Notes under the pieces: generated by a model
Databases searched by the model: none
Seen by the model: the letters and a program-made list of their open reading frames with translations, nothing else
What the model was told of the DNA's origin: nothing
In this document: positions 1 to 8,098 of the stretch, piece by piece
How positions within the stretch are numbered: the stretch's first letter is position 1
How the letters are laid out: every line of letters begins with the position of its first letter
Translations under genes and position numbers: made by a program
Source of the DNA: Rhodospirillaceae bacterium UBA3470
GTDB lineage: Bacteria; Pseudomonadota; Alphaproteobacteria; Rhodospirillales; Casp-alpha2
DNA length: 30,255 bases
Direction of reading: 5' to 3'
Assembly: GCA_002378125.1 (NCBI GenBank)
Contig: DFRF01000164.1
Coordinates: forward strand, 1-30,255

Positions 1-1
1 G

Positions 2-451
2 CCGAAAGGCCGTGCCCCCGGCGCTAGCGAAATCCCAGTCACCTACGTGCCGGCCCGTAATACGATCTTTTTGTCTCATGCTCTTGCCTTGGCCGAGGTC
101 ACGGGCGCCCAAGATGTTTTCATTGGCGTCAACGCGCTGGATTATTCTGGCTATCCGGATTGCCGTCCCGACTACATCCATGCGTTTGAACGCATGGCTA
201 ACCTAGCGACTAAGGCTGGCGTTGAACAGACTGCGCCGGTGAGCATTCAGGCACCGCTCATGATGTTGACTAAGGCGGCGATCATTTTGCGAGGAATGGA
301 ACTGGGGGTTGATTACGGGGCGACTATGAGTTGCTACGATCCGCCGGTTCCCGGAGCGCTGACGCACTGTGGCGCCTGCGATGCTTGCCAATTGCGCAAG
401 AAGGGATTTGTAGAAGCTTGCGTTTCCGATCCGACGCACTACGCCAATTAA
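2..451 (+). CDS. queC: 7-cyano-7-deazaguanine (preQ0) synthase QueC, C-terminal part
   Basis: QueC converts 7-carboxy-7-deazaguanine, ammonia and ATP to preQ0, the nitrile precursor of queuosine, in the cytosol. The reading frame is open from base 2, so the gene begins outside the window. The N-terminal ATP-binding loop (SGGxDS type) is therefore not visible. The visible 149 residues begin before the family-typical IPVTYVPARNTIFLS block and include the GVNALDYSGYPDCRPDYI stretch. Near the C-terminus are four cysteines (SCYDP, then HCGACDAC) that form the zinc site of the family. The protein ends at a normal family position, so it looks intact at this end. Other Q genes (queF, tgt, queA, gluQ) lie 5-11 kb downstream on the opposite strand. 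queD and queE are not in the window and may lie upstream, which is a guess. Confidence 0.95.
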   Translation, partial: PKGRAPGASEIPVTYVPARNTIFLSHALALAEVTGAQDVFIGVNALDYSGYPDCRPDYIHAFERMANLATKAGVEQTAPVSIQAPLMMLTKAAIILRGMELGVDYGATMSCYDPPVPGALTHCGACDACQLRKKGFVEACVSDPTHYAN

Positions 452-475
452 ATTTGTGTCCGACTTTGCAATTGT

Positions 476-489
476 CCATCGTCCGATGG
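476..489. promoter_or_regulatory. 14-bp palindrome upstream of the TRAP transporter genes
   Basis: CCATCG-TC-CGATGG is a perfect 6-bp inverted repeat with a 2-base centre, between the queC stop (451) and the solute-binding protein start (577). Its size and position suit an operator for a dimeric repressor or activator of the transporter genes. It could also form a short stem downstream of queC. No regulator gene is adjacent, so the function is inferred only. Confidence 0.3.
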
Positions 490-523
490 CTGTTAGACTG
501 TGTGCCTTATTTCAAAGGGTTTC

Positions 524-545
524 CCCCGAATGTGCCCATTCGGGG
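524..545 (+). promoter_or_regulatory. 9-bp perfect hairpin in the leader of the TRAP genes
   Basis: CCCCGAATG at 524-532 pairs perfectly with CATTCGGGG at 537-545 around a TGCC loop. It lies 31 bases before the ATG at 577. It is GC-rich and stable enough to end transcription from queC, but no T-run follows directly (the nearest is ATTTT about 10 bases on). It may instead be a 5' UTR stem protecting or controlling the transporter mRNA. Confidence 0.4.
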
Positions 546-576
546 CCGACCCGAATTTTCTAATGAGGAGTACGAT

Positions 577-1530
577 ATGAAAACCTTTTCTTATGTCTCT
601 GCGGTAGTTTTGGCCGCGGCCATATCGACGGCCGCTGCTGCCGAAACGCGTGTAACCTACAAGTCTGCCAAGACGACGTCGTCATATTACCAAATGGCCG
701 TACAGATCGCTGAAGCCATGAAAAAGGGATCGAACGGTGACATCATCGTCACCGTCGAGGAAAGCCAGGGCTCCGTCCAGAATGTCAAGGAAGCGGCCAA
801 GCGCAAGGGTAACTATGTGTTCACTACGCCGCCCGTGTTGGTCAAGCTGGCACAAAAAGGTTTGGCCATGTTCAAGGGCAAGACCGATCCCAAGTACGCT
901 GAAATCCGTGCCCTATTCCCGATCCCGTCGCTGACCATGCATTTCGTGCTACATAAGGATTCTGGTGTGACCGATTTCGCCAGCCTGGACGGCAAGACGA
1001 TCCTTATCGGCAAGGGGTCTTTCGGTGCGCGCGAAGGCGCCAAGTACCTCAAGCTATTCGGCCTTGAGGGTAAAGTGAAGCTGGCCAACGTGGAACTAAA
1101 TGCCGCCGTTAACGCATTGAAGAATAAGCAGATCGACGGTTTCGTTACGGCTGGCTCCTACCCCGCGCCAAACGTGATTGAGGCTGCCGCCAGCACGGGC
1201 GTGACGCTGCTGTCGCTGAATGACGAGCAGATCAAGAAAACGAAGCGCACGAAGCTAGTTATCCCAGGCGGAACCTACGCGGGTGTTGCTGGTGCCACCA
1301 CGACCACTTCTCTTCCGGTTGTTGCGCATACAACAACGGCCATGGACAACGAAACGGCCTATGCGGTAACTAAGACCTACTGGGCGCAGAAGAAACTCAT
1401 GGGCGCAGACAATGCCTGGTGGAACGGCGTCTCCGGCAAGTTGCTGGTCAACGTCTACGGCAAAATCCACCCGGGTGCGCTCAAGTACTACGACGAAACG
1501 GGCATCAAGGTGCCGACGTCGGCGCGCTAA
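577..1530 (+). CDS. TAXI-family TRAP transporter solute-binding protein
   Basis: This is a periplasmic substrate-binding protein of a TRAP transporter of the TAXI subclass, 317 residues. The ATG at 577 is chosen because GAGGAG (565-570) lies 6 bases upstream and because it gives a Sec signal peptide: MKTF, a hydrophobic stretch VSAVVLAAAIST, then AAAA with cleavage likely before ETRVTY. The frame is open further upstream but that extension has no signal sequence. The mature protein has the TAXI pattern: a small polar N-terminal motif (TTSSYYQMA), ESQGSVQNVK, a central DGKTILIGKGSFGAR segment, and AVNALKNKQIDGFVTAG, the region that senses substrate. The adjacent fused permease (38-base gap) completes the transporter. 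The substrate cannot be read from sequence; TAXI members are often linked to organic acids and glutamate-like compounds. Confidence 0.9.
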   Translation: MKTFSYVSAVVLAAAISTAAAAETRVTYKSAKTTSSYYQMAVQIAEAMKKGSNGDIIVTVEESQGSVQNVKEAAKRKGNYVFTTPPVLVKLAQKGLAMFKGKTDPKYAEIRALFPIPSLTMHFVLHKDSGVTDFASLDGKTILIGKGSFGAREGAKYLKLFGLEGKVKLANVELNAAVNALKNKQIDGFVTAGSYPAPNVIEAAASTGVTLLSLNDEQIKKTKRTKLVIPGGTYAGVAGATTTTSLPVVAHTTTAMDNETAYAVTKTYWAQKKLMGADNAWWNGVSGKLLVNVYGKIHPGALKYYDETGIKVPTSAR

Positions 1531-1567
1531 GTAGCCTTTCGTCAATTCCTGAATTTAGGTCCACGTG

Positions 1568-3340
1568 ATGGTGCCCAGGACGATCATATTTCTTGTCCTG
1601 GGCGCCGTTTCTATTGCCTTTCACCTTGGTCTGATCTTCTCCGGTCTGGTCCCTAACCTCGTGGCCCGACCTATCCATATGGCTCTCGCATTGCCGTGGA
1701 TTTTCTTGTTCGCCACCGCTGGACGGTCACTATGGAGCGGTGCTTTGTTCGCCGGGGCGGGCATCTTCGGGTGCATCTATATCGTGCTGAGCGAAGCGGC
1801 GCTCAGCGATCAGTATGGATCATTGGAAGGGGGTGGACAGGTTGCTCTGGCTGCCGTCATATTGATCGTCGTGCTGGAAATGGCGCGCCGCGCCATTGGC
1901 TGGCCGCTGCCCATGGTGGCCACCTTGGCCCTGGCCTACGGACTTTTCGGCGACCTGCTCCCCGGTGAGTTTGGCCATCCGGGTCTCCCGGTTGAGAGTT
2001 TCCTCGGCACCTTGACGATCGCTGAAGGCGGATTGTGGGGCAGCCTGACCGGCGTCTCCGTCAACATCGTCGCCGTCTTCGTGATCATGGGGGCGGTGCT
2101 GAACGCCGGCGAAGCGGGACAAGGGTTTATGAACCTGGCCTCGGCGGCGGCAGGGCGACTGAAGGGCGGCGCGGCCAAGATCTCGGTCCTGTCGTCCGCC
2201 TTCTTCGGCTCCATATCAGGGTCTGCGTCGGCGAACGTGGCGTCGACCGGTGCAATCACTCTGCCGGCTATGCGGAAACTTGGATATCCGAAGCCATTCG
2301 CCGCTGCGGTTGAGGCGGTCGCATCGTCGGGTGGCCAAATCATGCCACCGCTCATGGGCGCCGGTGCGTTCGTCATGGTCGAACTGACCGGCGTCCCCTA
2401 TACGGGGATCATTTCTGCCGCAGTGCTGCCCGCGCTGCTCTACTTTGCTGCGGTCTGGATCGGCATCAACGCCTTCGCGGAACGCCACGATCTGAAAGGC
2501 CTGGCGCCAGAGGATCAACCGGCCTTGCGGAGCGTGGCCATCACCACCTTGTTTTTCGCTGTTCCTTTCACGGTTCTCATGGAGCGCATGTTTATTGGCG
2601 GTTATACGCCGCAATACGCGGCCTGTGTGGCGATCCTGGTGGCGGCTTTGATGCTATTCGTGGACGCCCGATTGACGTTCTCATGGCCGCGGACCTGGGA
2701 CCGTTTGCAGGCAGTATTTCTAATCGCCGGGCAACAGATCGCCATGATCGCCTCGATCATCCTATGTGCCAGTATCGTCATCGGCGTGTTGGGCCAGACC
2801 GGTCTCGGCGTAAAGATAACCTCGCTCATCCTGTCTTCTTCCGCTTCGGCAGTCTGGCCGGCGTTGCTGCTGACGGCGCTGGCATGCCTGATCCTTGGTA
2901 TGGAGGTGCCGACCACAGCAGCTTATGTGATCTGTGTCTCGGTCGCCGGGCCAGCGCTGCAATCATTGGGTCTGCCGCCGCTGCAGGCGCACCTCTTCGT
3001 CTTCTGGTTCGCACTGCTGTCGACGATCACGCCGCCGGTTTGCGGCGCCGTGTTCATCGCGGCGGGAATGGTTAATGAGAATTGGATGAAGGTCGCGGTG
3101 CGGGCCATGATGCTCGGTATCGGGCTCTATCTCATCCCGCTCGCGATGATCGCCAATCCCGATTTGATTGCACTTGCGTCGGTGCCCGGCGCCGCTGTCG
3201 CATCGGCACTTAAGATCGGCATCGGTCTGGCTGCGATCTCGCATGGGATCATAGCGCCCAAGGTCATGACGCTGCGTGTGGTGCTCGTTGCCGTCGGGTT
3301 CGCGGTGTTGTTTGTGCCTTTGAATATCCTAGACGCTTAG
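1568..3340 (+). CDS. TRAP transporter permease, fused 4TM/12TM (DctQM-like) subunit
   Basis: This is the inner-membrane permease of the TAXI-TRAP system, about 590 residues, hydrophobic almost throughout. The small and large membrane subunits are fused in one chain, as is usual for TAXI systems; fused members are often somewhat longer (about 600-700 residues). Visible family blocks are GSISGSASANVASTGAITLPAM, the conserved TRAP core, then SSGGQIMPPLMGAGAFVM and a later GMEVPTTAAYV with STITPPVCGAVFIAAGM. These match the repeated re-entrant loop motifs of the large subunit. The ATG at 1568 is preferred over the overlapping GTG at 1565; AGGT at 1557-1560 is a modest ribosome site. Its stop codon overlaps that of the convergent ligase gene. 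It presumably works with the binding protein encoded just upstream, driven by an ion gradient. Confidence 0.9.
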   Translation: MVPRTIIFLVLGAVSIAFHLGLIFSGLVPNLVARPIHMALALPWIFLFATAGRSLWSGALFAGAGIFGCIYIVLSEAALSDQYGSLEGGGQVALAAVILIVVLEMARRAIGWPLPMVATLALAYGLFGDLLPGEFGHPGLPVESFLGTLTIAEGGLWGSLTGVSVNIVAVFVIMGAVLNAGEAGQGFMNLASAAAGRLKGGAAKISVLSSAFFGSISGSASANVASTGAITLPAMRKLGYPKPFAAAVEAVASSGGQIMPPLMGAGAFVMVELTGVPYTGIISAAVLPALLYFAAVWIGINAFAERHDLKGLAPEDQPALRSVAITTLFFAVPFTVLMERMFIGGYTPQYAACVAILVAALMLFVDARLTFSWPRTWDRLQAVFLIAGQQIAMIASIILCASIVIGVLGQTGLGVKITSLILSSSASAVWPALLLTALACLILGMEVPTTAAYVICVSVAGPALQSLGLPPLQAHLFVFWFALLSTITPPVCGAVFIAAGMVNENWMKVAVRAMMLGIGLYLIPLAMIANPDLIALASVPGAAVASALKIGIGLAAISHGIIAPKVMTLRVVLVAVGFAVLFVPLNILDA

Positions 3341-4845
3341 CCGTGATCGCGTTGTCGGAGTTCCGTTTTCAGGATTTTGCCGTAGTTGTTTTTCGGCAAT
3401 TCATCTACAAAAATATAATCCTTCGGCCGTTTGAACCGTGCGATGTTCTCCAGACACAGCGCATCTAGTTCTGGCGGGGTTGCTTGACCTACTACGTAGG
3501 CGACGGGAATTTCGCCCCATTCAGGGTTCGGGCGGCCGATCACCGAAACCTCGGAGACATTGGGGTGCTGAAGGAGCACTTCTTCGATCTCGCGCGGATA
3601 GATGTTGGAGCCTCCCGAGATCACCAGATCCTTGCCCCGGTCCATCAGGGTTAGGTAGCCGTCTTCGTCGAGCGACCCCATGTCGCCTGTGTGCAGCCAG
3701 CCACCTTTCAGGGTCTCTGCTGTGGCTTCCGCGTTCTGCCAGTAGCCATTCATCACCGTGGCACCGCGAACCAGGATCTCACCGCTTTCGCCTGGGGCGA
3801 CGGCATTGTCGTCCGCGTCGGCGATCATCACTTCGAGTTCGGGGAAGCGTTGGCCGACGGATGCCAGCTTTGCCTCCCATTTCGGATTTGTCTTGTCGGC
3901 GATGGTGGTCCGGTTGCATACCGTGATCGTCATAGGGCTTTCGCCTTGACCATAGATTTGGACCAGGCATGGTCCAAAGCGTTCCAAGGCGGCGCGGGCG
4001 TCTTTGATGTACATGGGGCCACCGCCATAGACAATGCCGCGGAATCCCCTTGCCGGCGGTTCGGTGGGGCTTTCAGTCATGCGTTTGACCATGGTCGGTG
4101 CAGCGAACAGGGACATACCGCCCCATGCCTCAGCCAAATCGAATATCTCGGCGGGTTCGAAGCTACCCGATTCCGGTATTACATTGCAGGCCGCTTGGTT
4201 GACGTGTGGGATCATGTAAATGCCCGAACCATGGCTCAACGGCGCGGCGTGGATAATGCAATCCGTGGTCTTGGTCGGGTCGACATGATCCTGATGCATC
4301 TGGGCCATGGCAGACATGTTGCCGTGCGTCAGCATGGCGCCCTTCGGCCTTCCAGTTGTGCCTGAGGTGAAAAACAACCAGGCTAGATCATCGGCGTCTA
4401 CCTCGGCCAGCCGTGCAGGGTCGGCGTCGAACAGCGCCGCGTAGGCGTCGTCGCCGAGGACGACCAGGTGCTCCAGGCTGTCCGGCCGGTGTTCGGCAAT
4501 GGCCTCGAACAGTTCAGGGCCGACCAGGCAGGCCTGGGCACCGGAGTTCTCCAGGATGTAACGGAACTCCACGCCGTGCAGCTTGGCGTTCGCCGGCACG
4601 GCGGCGAACCCCCCCCACCAGACGCCGTACATGGCTTCAACGTATTCCGACCGGTTCTTTGATGCGATGACGACGCGGTCGCCAGGCTGAAGGCCCAGCT
4701 TATCCCGAAGGCCGGCAGCCAGGCGCGCAGCTCGCTCGGCCAACTGAGCGTATGATTGCAGCGTCGTCCGGCCCAGCGCAACGGCCGGGCGGTTTTCATG
4801 GGTGTCGCCGGCGTGCTTTAGGCCGAGGGCGATGTTGGAAGACAT
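3337..4845 (-). CDS. AMP-forming acyl-CoA synthetase (ANL superfamily)
   Basis: A 502-residue adenylate-forming ligase that activates a carboxylic acid with ATP and transfers it to CoA. Seen motifs are the phosphate loop LFFTSGTTGRPKGAMLTH (about 157-174), the adenine-site region YGQGESP, the hinge segment GWLHTGDMG followed by DRGKDLVISGGSNIYP, and the C-terminal catalytic lysine in NNYGKILK (about K490). Length and motif order are complete. The acid substrate is unknown; the overall pattern suits medium-chain or aromatic acids, but this is inference. The start ATG overlaps the 3' end of the OsmC-like gene by 28 bases, so the two are probably co-translated. Its stop overlaps the stop of the convergent TRAP permease, leaving no room for a terminator between them. 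Confidence 0.9.
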   Translation of the reverse strand: MSSNIALGLKHAGDTHENRPAVALGRTTLQSYAQLAERAARLAAGLRDKLGLQPGDRVVIASKNRSEYVEAMYGVWWGGFAAVPANAKLHGVEFRYILENSGAQACLVGPELFEAIAEHRPDSLEHLVVLGDDAYAALFDADPARLAEVDADDLAWLFFTSGTTGRPKGAMLTHGNMSAMAQMHQDHVDPTKTTDCIIHAAPLSHGSGIYMIPHVNQAACNVIPESGSFEPAEIFDLAEAWGGMSLFAAPTMVKRMTESPTEPPARGFRGIVYGGGPMYIKDARAALERFGPCLVQIYGQGESPMTITVCNRTTIADKTNPKWEAKLASVGQRFPELEVMIADADDNAVAPGESGEILVRGATVMNGYWQNAEATAETLKGGWLHTGDMGSLDEDGYLTLMDRGKDLVISGGSNIYPREIEEVLLQHPNVSEVSVIGRPNPEWGEIPVAYVVGQATPPELDALCLENIARFKRPKDYIFVDELPKNNYGKILKTELRQRDHG

Positions 4846-5210
4846 GGCTTAGCGTTCCCCGCGACAACCTTGATCTCATGGGAGATCTCGGCCGTTTCCG
4901 ACAGCATGCGACTGGTTGAGCAGTACTTTTCCGCCGATAAGTACACGACCTCTTCTGTCTTCTTCGGTGGCACGTCGCCGGTGACCGTGAAGGATGCGTG
5001 GGTTTTGGTTAATACCTTTGGCTGCTCGTTGGCGCGGACGGCCGCCAATTCAACGACGACGGCCTCGACGGACTGCTGCATGTCTATTGACAAAATGCTG
5101 AGGGGCGTCACCAATTCAGGCGTTGCGGACACATCCATCATCACTCCGAGGCTAGTTCTCGCTCTCCCAATGTATCGCAAGGCCCCAGCCCGATTTACGT
5201 GTGTTTTCAT
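4818..5210 (-). CDS. OsmC-like protein with an apparent internal deletion
   Basis: A 130-residue protein related to OsmC/Ohr thiol-dependent peroxidase-like proteins. The N-terminus (MKTHVNRAGALRYIG) and the second half (VVVELAAVRANEQPKV, TKTHASFTVTG, LSAEKYCS, then ISHEIKVV) match the OsmC fold, including the second active-site cysteine in EKYCS. The segment that normally carries the first cysteine (MELLLxxLGxCxxxDVV type) is missing. The chain runs from ELVTP straight into LSILSIDMQQSVEAVVVEL, about 15-20 residues too short compared with my memory of the family. The frame stays open, so this would be an in-frame loss. The ATG at 5210 has GGGAGA about 7 bases upstream. It overlaps the downstream ligase by 28 bases. 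It may lack peroxidase activity, have another role, or be decaying. Confidence 0.7.
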   Translation of the reverse strand: MKTHVNRAGALRYIGRARTSLGVMMDVSATPELVTPLSILSIDMQQSVEAVVVELAAVRANEQPKVLTKTHASFTVTGDVPPKKTEEVVYLSAEKYCSTSRMLSETAEISHEIKVVAGNAKPCLPTSPSA

Positions 5211-5239
5211 ATCCCGGTCTCCCTAGTTCGAAACTTTAC

Positions 5240-5261
5240 TTAAAGGAAGCCAAAAGGCTTC
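5240..5261 (-). terminator. Hairpin terminator behind queF
   Basis: On the minus strand GAAGCC-TTTT-GGCTTC (5261-5246) forms a perfect 6-bp stem, followed by CTTTAAGT. It lies 51 bases past the queF stop and 35 bases before the OsmC start. The T-tract is short, so termination may be partial. Its place fits the end of the queA-aldolase-tgt-queF operon. Confidence 0.5.
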
Positions 5262-5312
5262 ACAAATCTGAGGTGTTTATATGGACCGGCATCAAGAACG
5301 CAGGATGCTCAT

Positions 5313-5777
5313 CTAGCCGCGGCCCCGGTACCCGGCGACGCCTTGGTCCGGGATCCACACACCGGCTGGCGCATCACCGGTTTGGTAGAAGACGTCGATG
5401 GGTATGCCCCCACGCGGATACCAATACCCGCCGATCCTTAGCCATGTAGGCGTCATGGCGTCGACCAGACGCTGCGCAATGCCGACCGTGCAGTCTTCGT
5501 GGAAGGCGGCATGGTTACGGAACGAGCCCAGGTAGAGCTTCAAGGATTTGCTCTCGACAATCAGGTCAGCGGGCACGTAATCGATGACGAAGTGGGCGAA
5601 GTCCGGCTGCCTGGTGACCGGGCAAAGCGATGTGAACTCGGGCACCGTGAAGCGGACCAGGTAATCCGTTCCGGCTTGCGGGTTTGGCACGGTCTCCAAG
5701 ACGGCGTTGTCGGGAGATCCAGGCACCTCGCCGCCGCCGCCAAGATGGGTCAGGTTTTCGTACATGGTGTCGGACAT
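5313..5777 (-). CDS. queF: NADPH-dependent 7-cyano-7-deazaguanine reductase QueF
   Basis: QueF reduces the nitrile preQ0 to the amine preQ1 with two NADPH, the step between QueC and Tgt. The 154-residue length fits the single-domain (YkvM-type) class. Visible are the nucleophilic cysteine in FTSLCPVTRQPDFA (C52), the aspartate D59 of the same block, the QueF signature ESKSLKLYLGSFRNH (about 75-89) for NADPH binding, and H93-E94 in AAFHEDC for substrate binding. The ATG at 5777 has GGAGG a few bases upstream. It is the last gene of the Q operon, 34 bases after tgt, with a hairpin terminator behind it. Confidence 0.96.
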   Translation of the reverse strand: MSDTMYENLTHLGGGGEVPGSPDNAVLETVPNPQAGTDYLVRFTVPEFTSLCPVTRQPDFAHFVIDYVPADLIVESKSLKLYLGSFRNHAAFHEDCTVGIAQRLVDAMTPTWLRIGGYWYPRGGIPIDVFYQTGDAPAGVWIPDQGVAGYRGRG

Positions 5778-5811
5778 GTTCCCTCCATGGTTTCAGGCCG
5801 GCCCGGCGCCG

Positions 5812-6939
5812 TCAAACGGGATCGATATCCCCTGCCGCCTGCTCGGCGGCGAAAGCCTCCGCAAAGAGCTCGAAGCCGCCATCGGCGATAGCGTCGCGCA
5901 TACCCTGCATGAGTTCTTGATAGTAATGCAGGTTGTGCCAGGTAAGCAGCATGGCAGCCAAAATTTCCTTGGCCATGATCAGGTGATTGATGTAGCCGCG
6001 CGAGTAGTTCTTGCAGACGTAACAATTACAATCGGGATCGATGGAATGTGGGTCGTCCCGGTGCCGGGCGTTACGCATGTTCAGCGTGCCGCGGCGGGTG
6101 AAGGCCTGGTCCGTACGGCCTGAGCGCGTTGGTAGCACGCAGTCGAACATATCGATGCCGCGACGCACAGCGCCGACAAGGTCTTCGGGTTTGCCGACCC
6201 CCATTAGATAGCGAGGTCGGTCGGCGGGCAAATGAGGGACGGTGACATCGAGCGTCGTGAACATGAGTTCGCGCCCTTCGCCGACGGCCAGCCCGCCAAC
6301 GGCGTAACCGTCGAAACCGATCTGAGTCAGCGCCTTTGCCGATCGTTCACGGAGATCGGCGTAGATGCCGCCTTGAACAATGCCGAAGAGCCCATAGCCC
6401 TCGCGGCGCTGGAACGCGGTCCGGCAGCGCTCCGCCCAGCGCATAGAAAGTTGCATGGACGTGGTCGCCTCCTCTTCCGTTGCCGGGAACGGCGTACACT
6501 CGTCCAGCACCATGGTGATGTTGGAATCCAGCATGTGCTGAATCTGGACCGAGCGCTCAGGTGTCAGCTTGTGGTGCGTGCCATCCACGTGGGAGCGGAA
6601 GGTCACGCCGTCCTCGTCAAGTTTGCGGAGTTCGGCCAAGGACATGATCTGGAAACCGCCCGAATCGGTCAGGATCGGCCCTGACCAGTTCATGAATTTG
6701 TGCAGGCCGCCGAAACGCTCCACCCGTTCAGCGCCCGGACGCAGCATCAGGTGATAGGTGTTGCCAAGGATGATCTGCGCGCCGGTTTCGCGCACGGCCT
6801 CGGGTGTCATTGCCTTAACCGTGGCCGCTGTGCCGACGGGCATAAAGGCGGGGGTGTCGATGGTGCCATGGGCGGTCATCAAAGTGCCTAGCCGCGCCTG
6901 GTCGTCGGTCTTGATTAGATCAAAAACGAGATCGCTCAT
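5812..6939 (-). CDS. tgt: Queuine (preQ1) tRNA-guanine transglycosylase
   Basis: Tgt exchanges guanine 34 of tRNAs with GUN anticodons (Asp, Asn, His, Tyr) for preQ1. The 375 residues match bacterial Tgt in length. Visible are the N-terminal GTIDTPAFMPVGT block, ILTDSGGFQIMSL with the general-base aspartate, the substrate region QGGIYADLRERSA, the catalytic nucleophile in GIDMFDCVLPTRSGR, and the zinc site DCNCYVC with the later histidine in LLTWHN. The start lies 2 bases after the stop of the aldolase-like gene, pointing to translational coupling within the queA operon. No strong ribosome site is seen, in keeping with coupling. Confidence 0.97.
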   Translation of the reverse strand: MSDLVFDLIKTDDQARLGTLMTAHGTIDTPAFMPVGTAATVKAMTPEAVRETGAQIILGNTYHLMLRPGAERVERFGGLHKFMNWSGPILTDSGGFQIMSLAELRKLDEDGVTFRSHVDGTHHKLTPERSVQIQHMLDSNITMVLDECTPFPATEEEATTSMQLSMRWAERCRTAFQRREGYGLFGIVQGGIYADLRERSAKALTQIGFDGYAVGGLAVGEGRELMFTTLDVTVPHLPADRPRYLMGVGKPEDLVGAVRRGIDMFDCVLPTRSGRTDQAFTRRGTLNMRNARHRDDPHSIDPDCNCYVCKNYSRGYINHLIMAKEILAAMLLTWHNLHYYQELMQGMRDAIADGGFELFAEAFAAEQAAGDIDPV

Positions 6940-6941
6940 GT

Positions 6942-8075
6942 CTAATTGAGGGCCCCGCGTGCTGCCACGGGCCAGATATCCTCCACCACCGCACCCGGCG
7001 TATGCAGGCTGCGGACGCAGATGTAGTGGTCGTGCAGGTTGACAGTCGGGTCGCAGTGGCCCGGAATCAGCAGGACATGATCGCCCCAGCCCGGTCGGTT
7101 GTTGACTTCGGTGACGTCAAGCACAGCGTGTTCGTCCGACAGGCTGCCGGTTACCGCGCCGGGGAGGCCAAAGGGTTGCGGCGGCCCGGAATCAATGGCG
7201 CACGTCTTATGCCCGGCGTCGAGAACGACGCGCTCGGGCACCGGCATGCTCATCACCGATGTCTGGACGAAGAGCGCATACTGGAACTGGCCGGCCTGTT
7301 CCCCGTCCGCACCGAGGTTCAGGGCATAGTCCGTGTCCATGAATACGTAAGAACCGGCCTGCAGTTCGTTGTAAATGCCACTGGCTGCTTCCGTCTGGAA
7401 GGTGCCCGTTCCCGCGCCACCGACGATGTCGCAGGTGAATCCTTCGGCGGATAACGCCTCAACGGTCATCCGCGCCTTGTCCACGGCTTCTTGCGCATGT
7501 GCGTGACGTTCGGCGTGGTCACGGACGTGCTGGACCGATCCGTGATAGGCCTGAAGGCCGCCAAAGCGGAGCCCGTCCGCCGCGTCCACGATTCTCGCCA
7601 AGTCGACGGCCGCCTGACCCGGCTGCACGCCGCACCGTCCGCCGCCCACGTCGATCTCCACCAGGGCGTCCATGGTCACCCCGGCGCGTTTTGCTGCTTG
7701 GGAGGCCTGGGCGACGCCTTGGACATGGTCGACACAGAAGGGGACGAACGCGCGTCTGTTGAGATCCGCCAGGCGGTCCAATTTCGATGCGCCGGCGACT
7801 TGGTTGCTGACCAGGACGTTGTCGACGCCGCCTTCGACCATGGCTTCGGCCTCACCCACTTTCTGGCAACACACGCCCACCGCGCCCAATTCCATCTGCT
7901 TTAAGCCGATGACCGGGCTCTTGTGGGTTTTCGAATGGCCGCGCAGTTTCGCCGGGCCACCGGCGATCATGTCGGCCATGGTCTTCAGGTTGGTTTCAAA
8001 AGCGTCCAAATCGACGATCAGGGCTGGCGTGTCCACTTGCGCGAGCGGCTGGCCAATTTCTGCTAAAGGTTTCAT
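6942..8075 (-). CDS. DSD1-family PLP enzyme, D-threonine/D-3-hydroxyaspartate aldolase type
   Basis: A 377-residue fold-type III PLP enzyme of the alanine-racemase-like N-domain family that includes D-threonine aldolase, D-3-hydroxyaspartate aldolase and eukaryotic-type D-serine dehydratase. The N-terminus has VDTPALIVDLDAF. The PLP lysine is expected in RGHSKTHK (about K49). AYHGSVQH and GGAGTGTF are cofactor phosphate-site motifs. The C-terminal metal site reads PGHCDPTVNLHDHY: H340 and D342 give an HxD pair, as in the metal-dependent aldolases, whereas D-serine dehydratases carry HxC. I therefore favour aldolase activity; the substrate is not certain. AAGGA precedes the ATG. It sits between queA (23 bases) and tgt (2 bases) on the same strand, an unusual neighbour for Q genes and with no known role in that pathway. 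Confidence 0.88.
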   Translation of the reverse strand: MKPLAEIGQPLAQVDTPALIVDLDAFETNLKTMADMIAGGPAKLRGHSKTHKSPVIGLKQMELGAVGVCCQKVGEAEAMVEGGVDNVLVSNQVAGASKLDRLADLNRRAFVPFCVDHVQGVAQASQAAKRAGVTMDALVEIDVGGGRCGVQPGQAAVDLARIVDAADGLRFGGLQAYHGSVQHVRDHAERHAHAQEAVDKARMTVEALSAEGFTCDIVGGAGTGTFQTEAASGIYNELQAGSYVFMDTDYALNLGADGEQAGQFQYALFVQTSVMSMPVPERVVLDAGHKTCAIDSGPPQPFGLPGAVTGSLSDEHAVLDVTEVNNRPGWGDHVLLIPGHCDPTVNLHDHYICVRSLHTPGAVVEDIWPVAARGALN

Positions 8076-8098
8076 GGGCCGATCCTTCTTTTGAACTT

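Noticed and set aside
3691..4365. Long plus-strand ORF (224 codons) within the acyl-CoA ligase gene
   Set aside because: It is antisense to clear ligase motifs; open antisense frames are common at this GC content.
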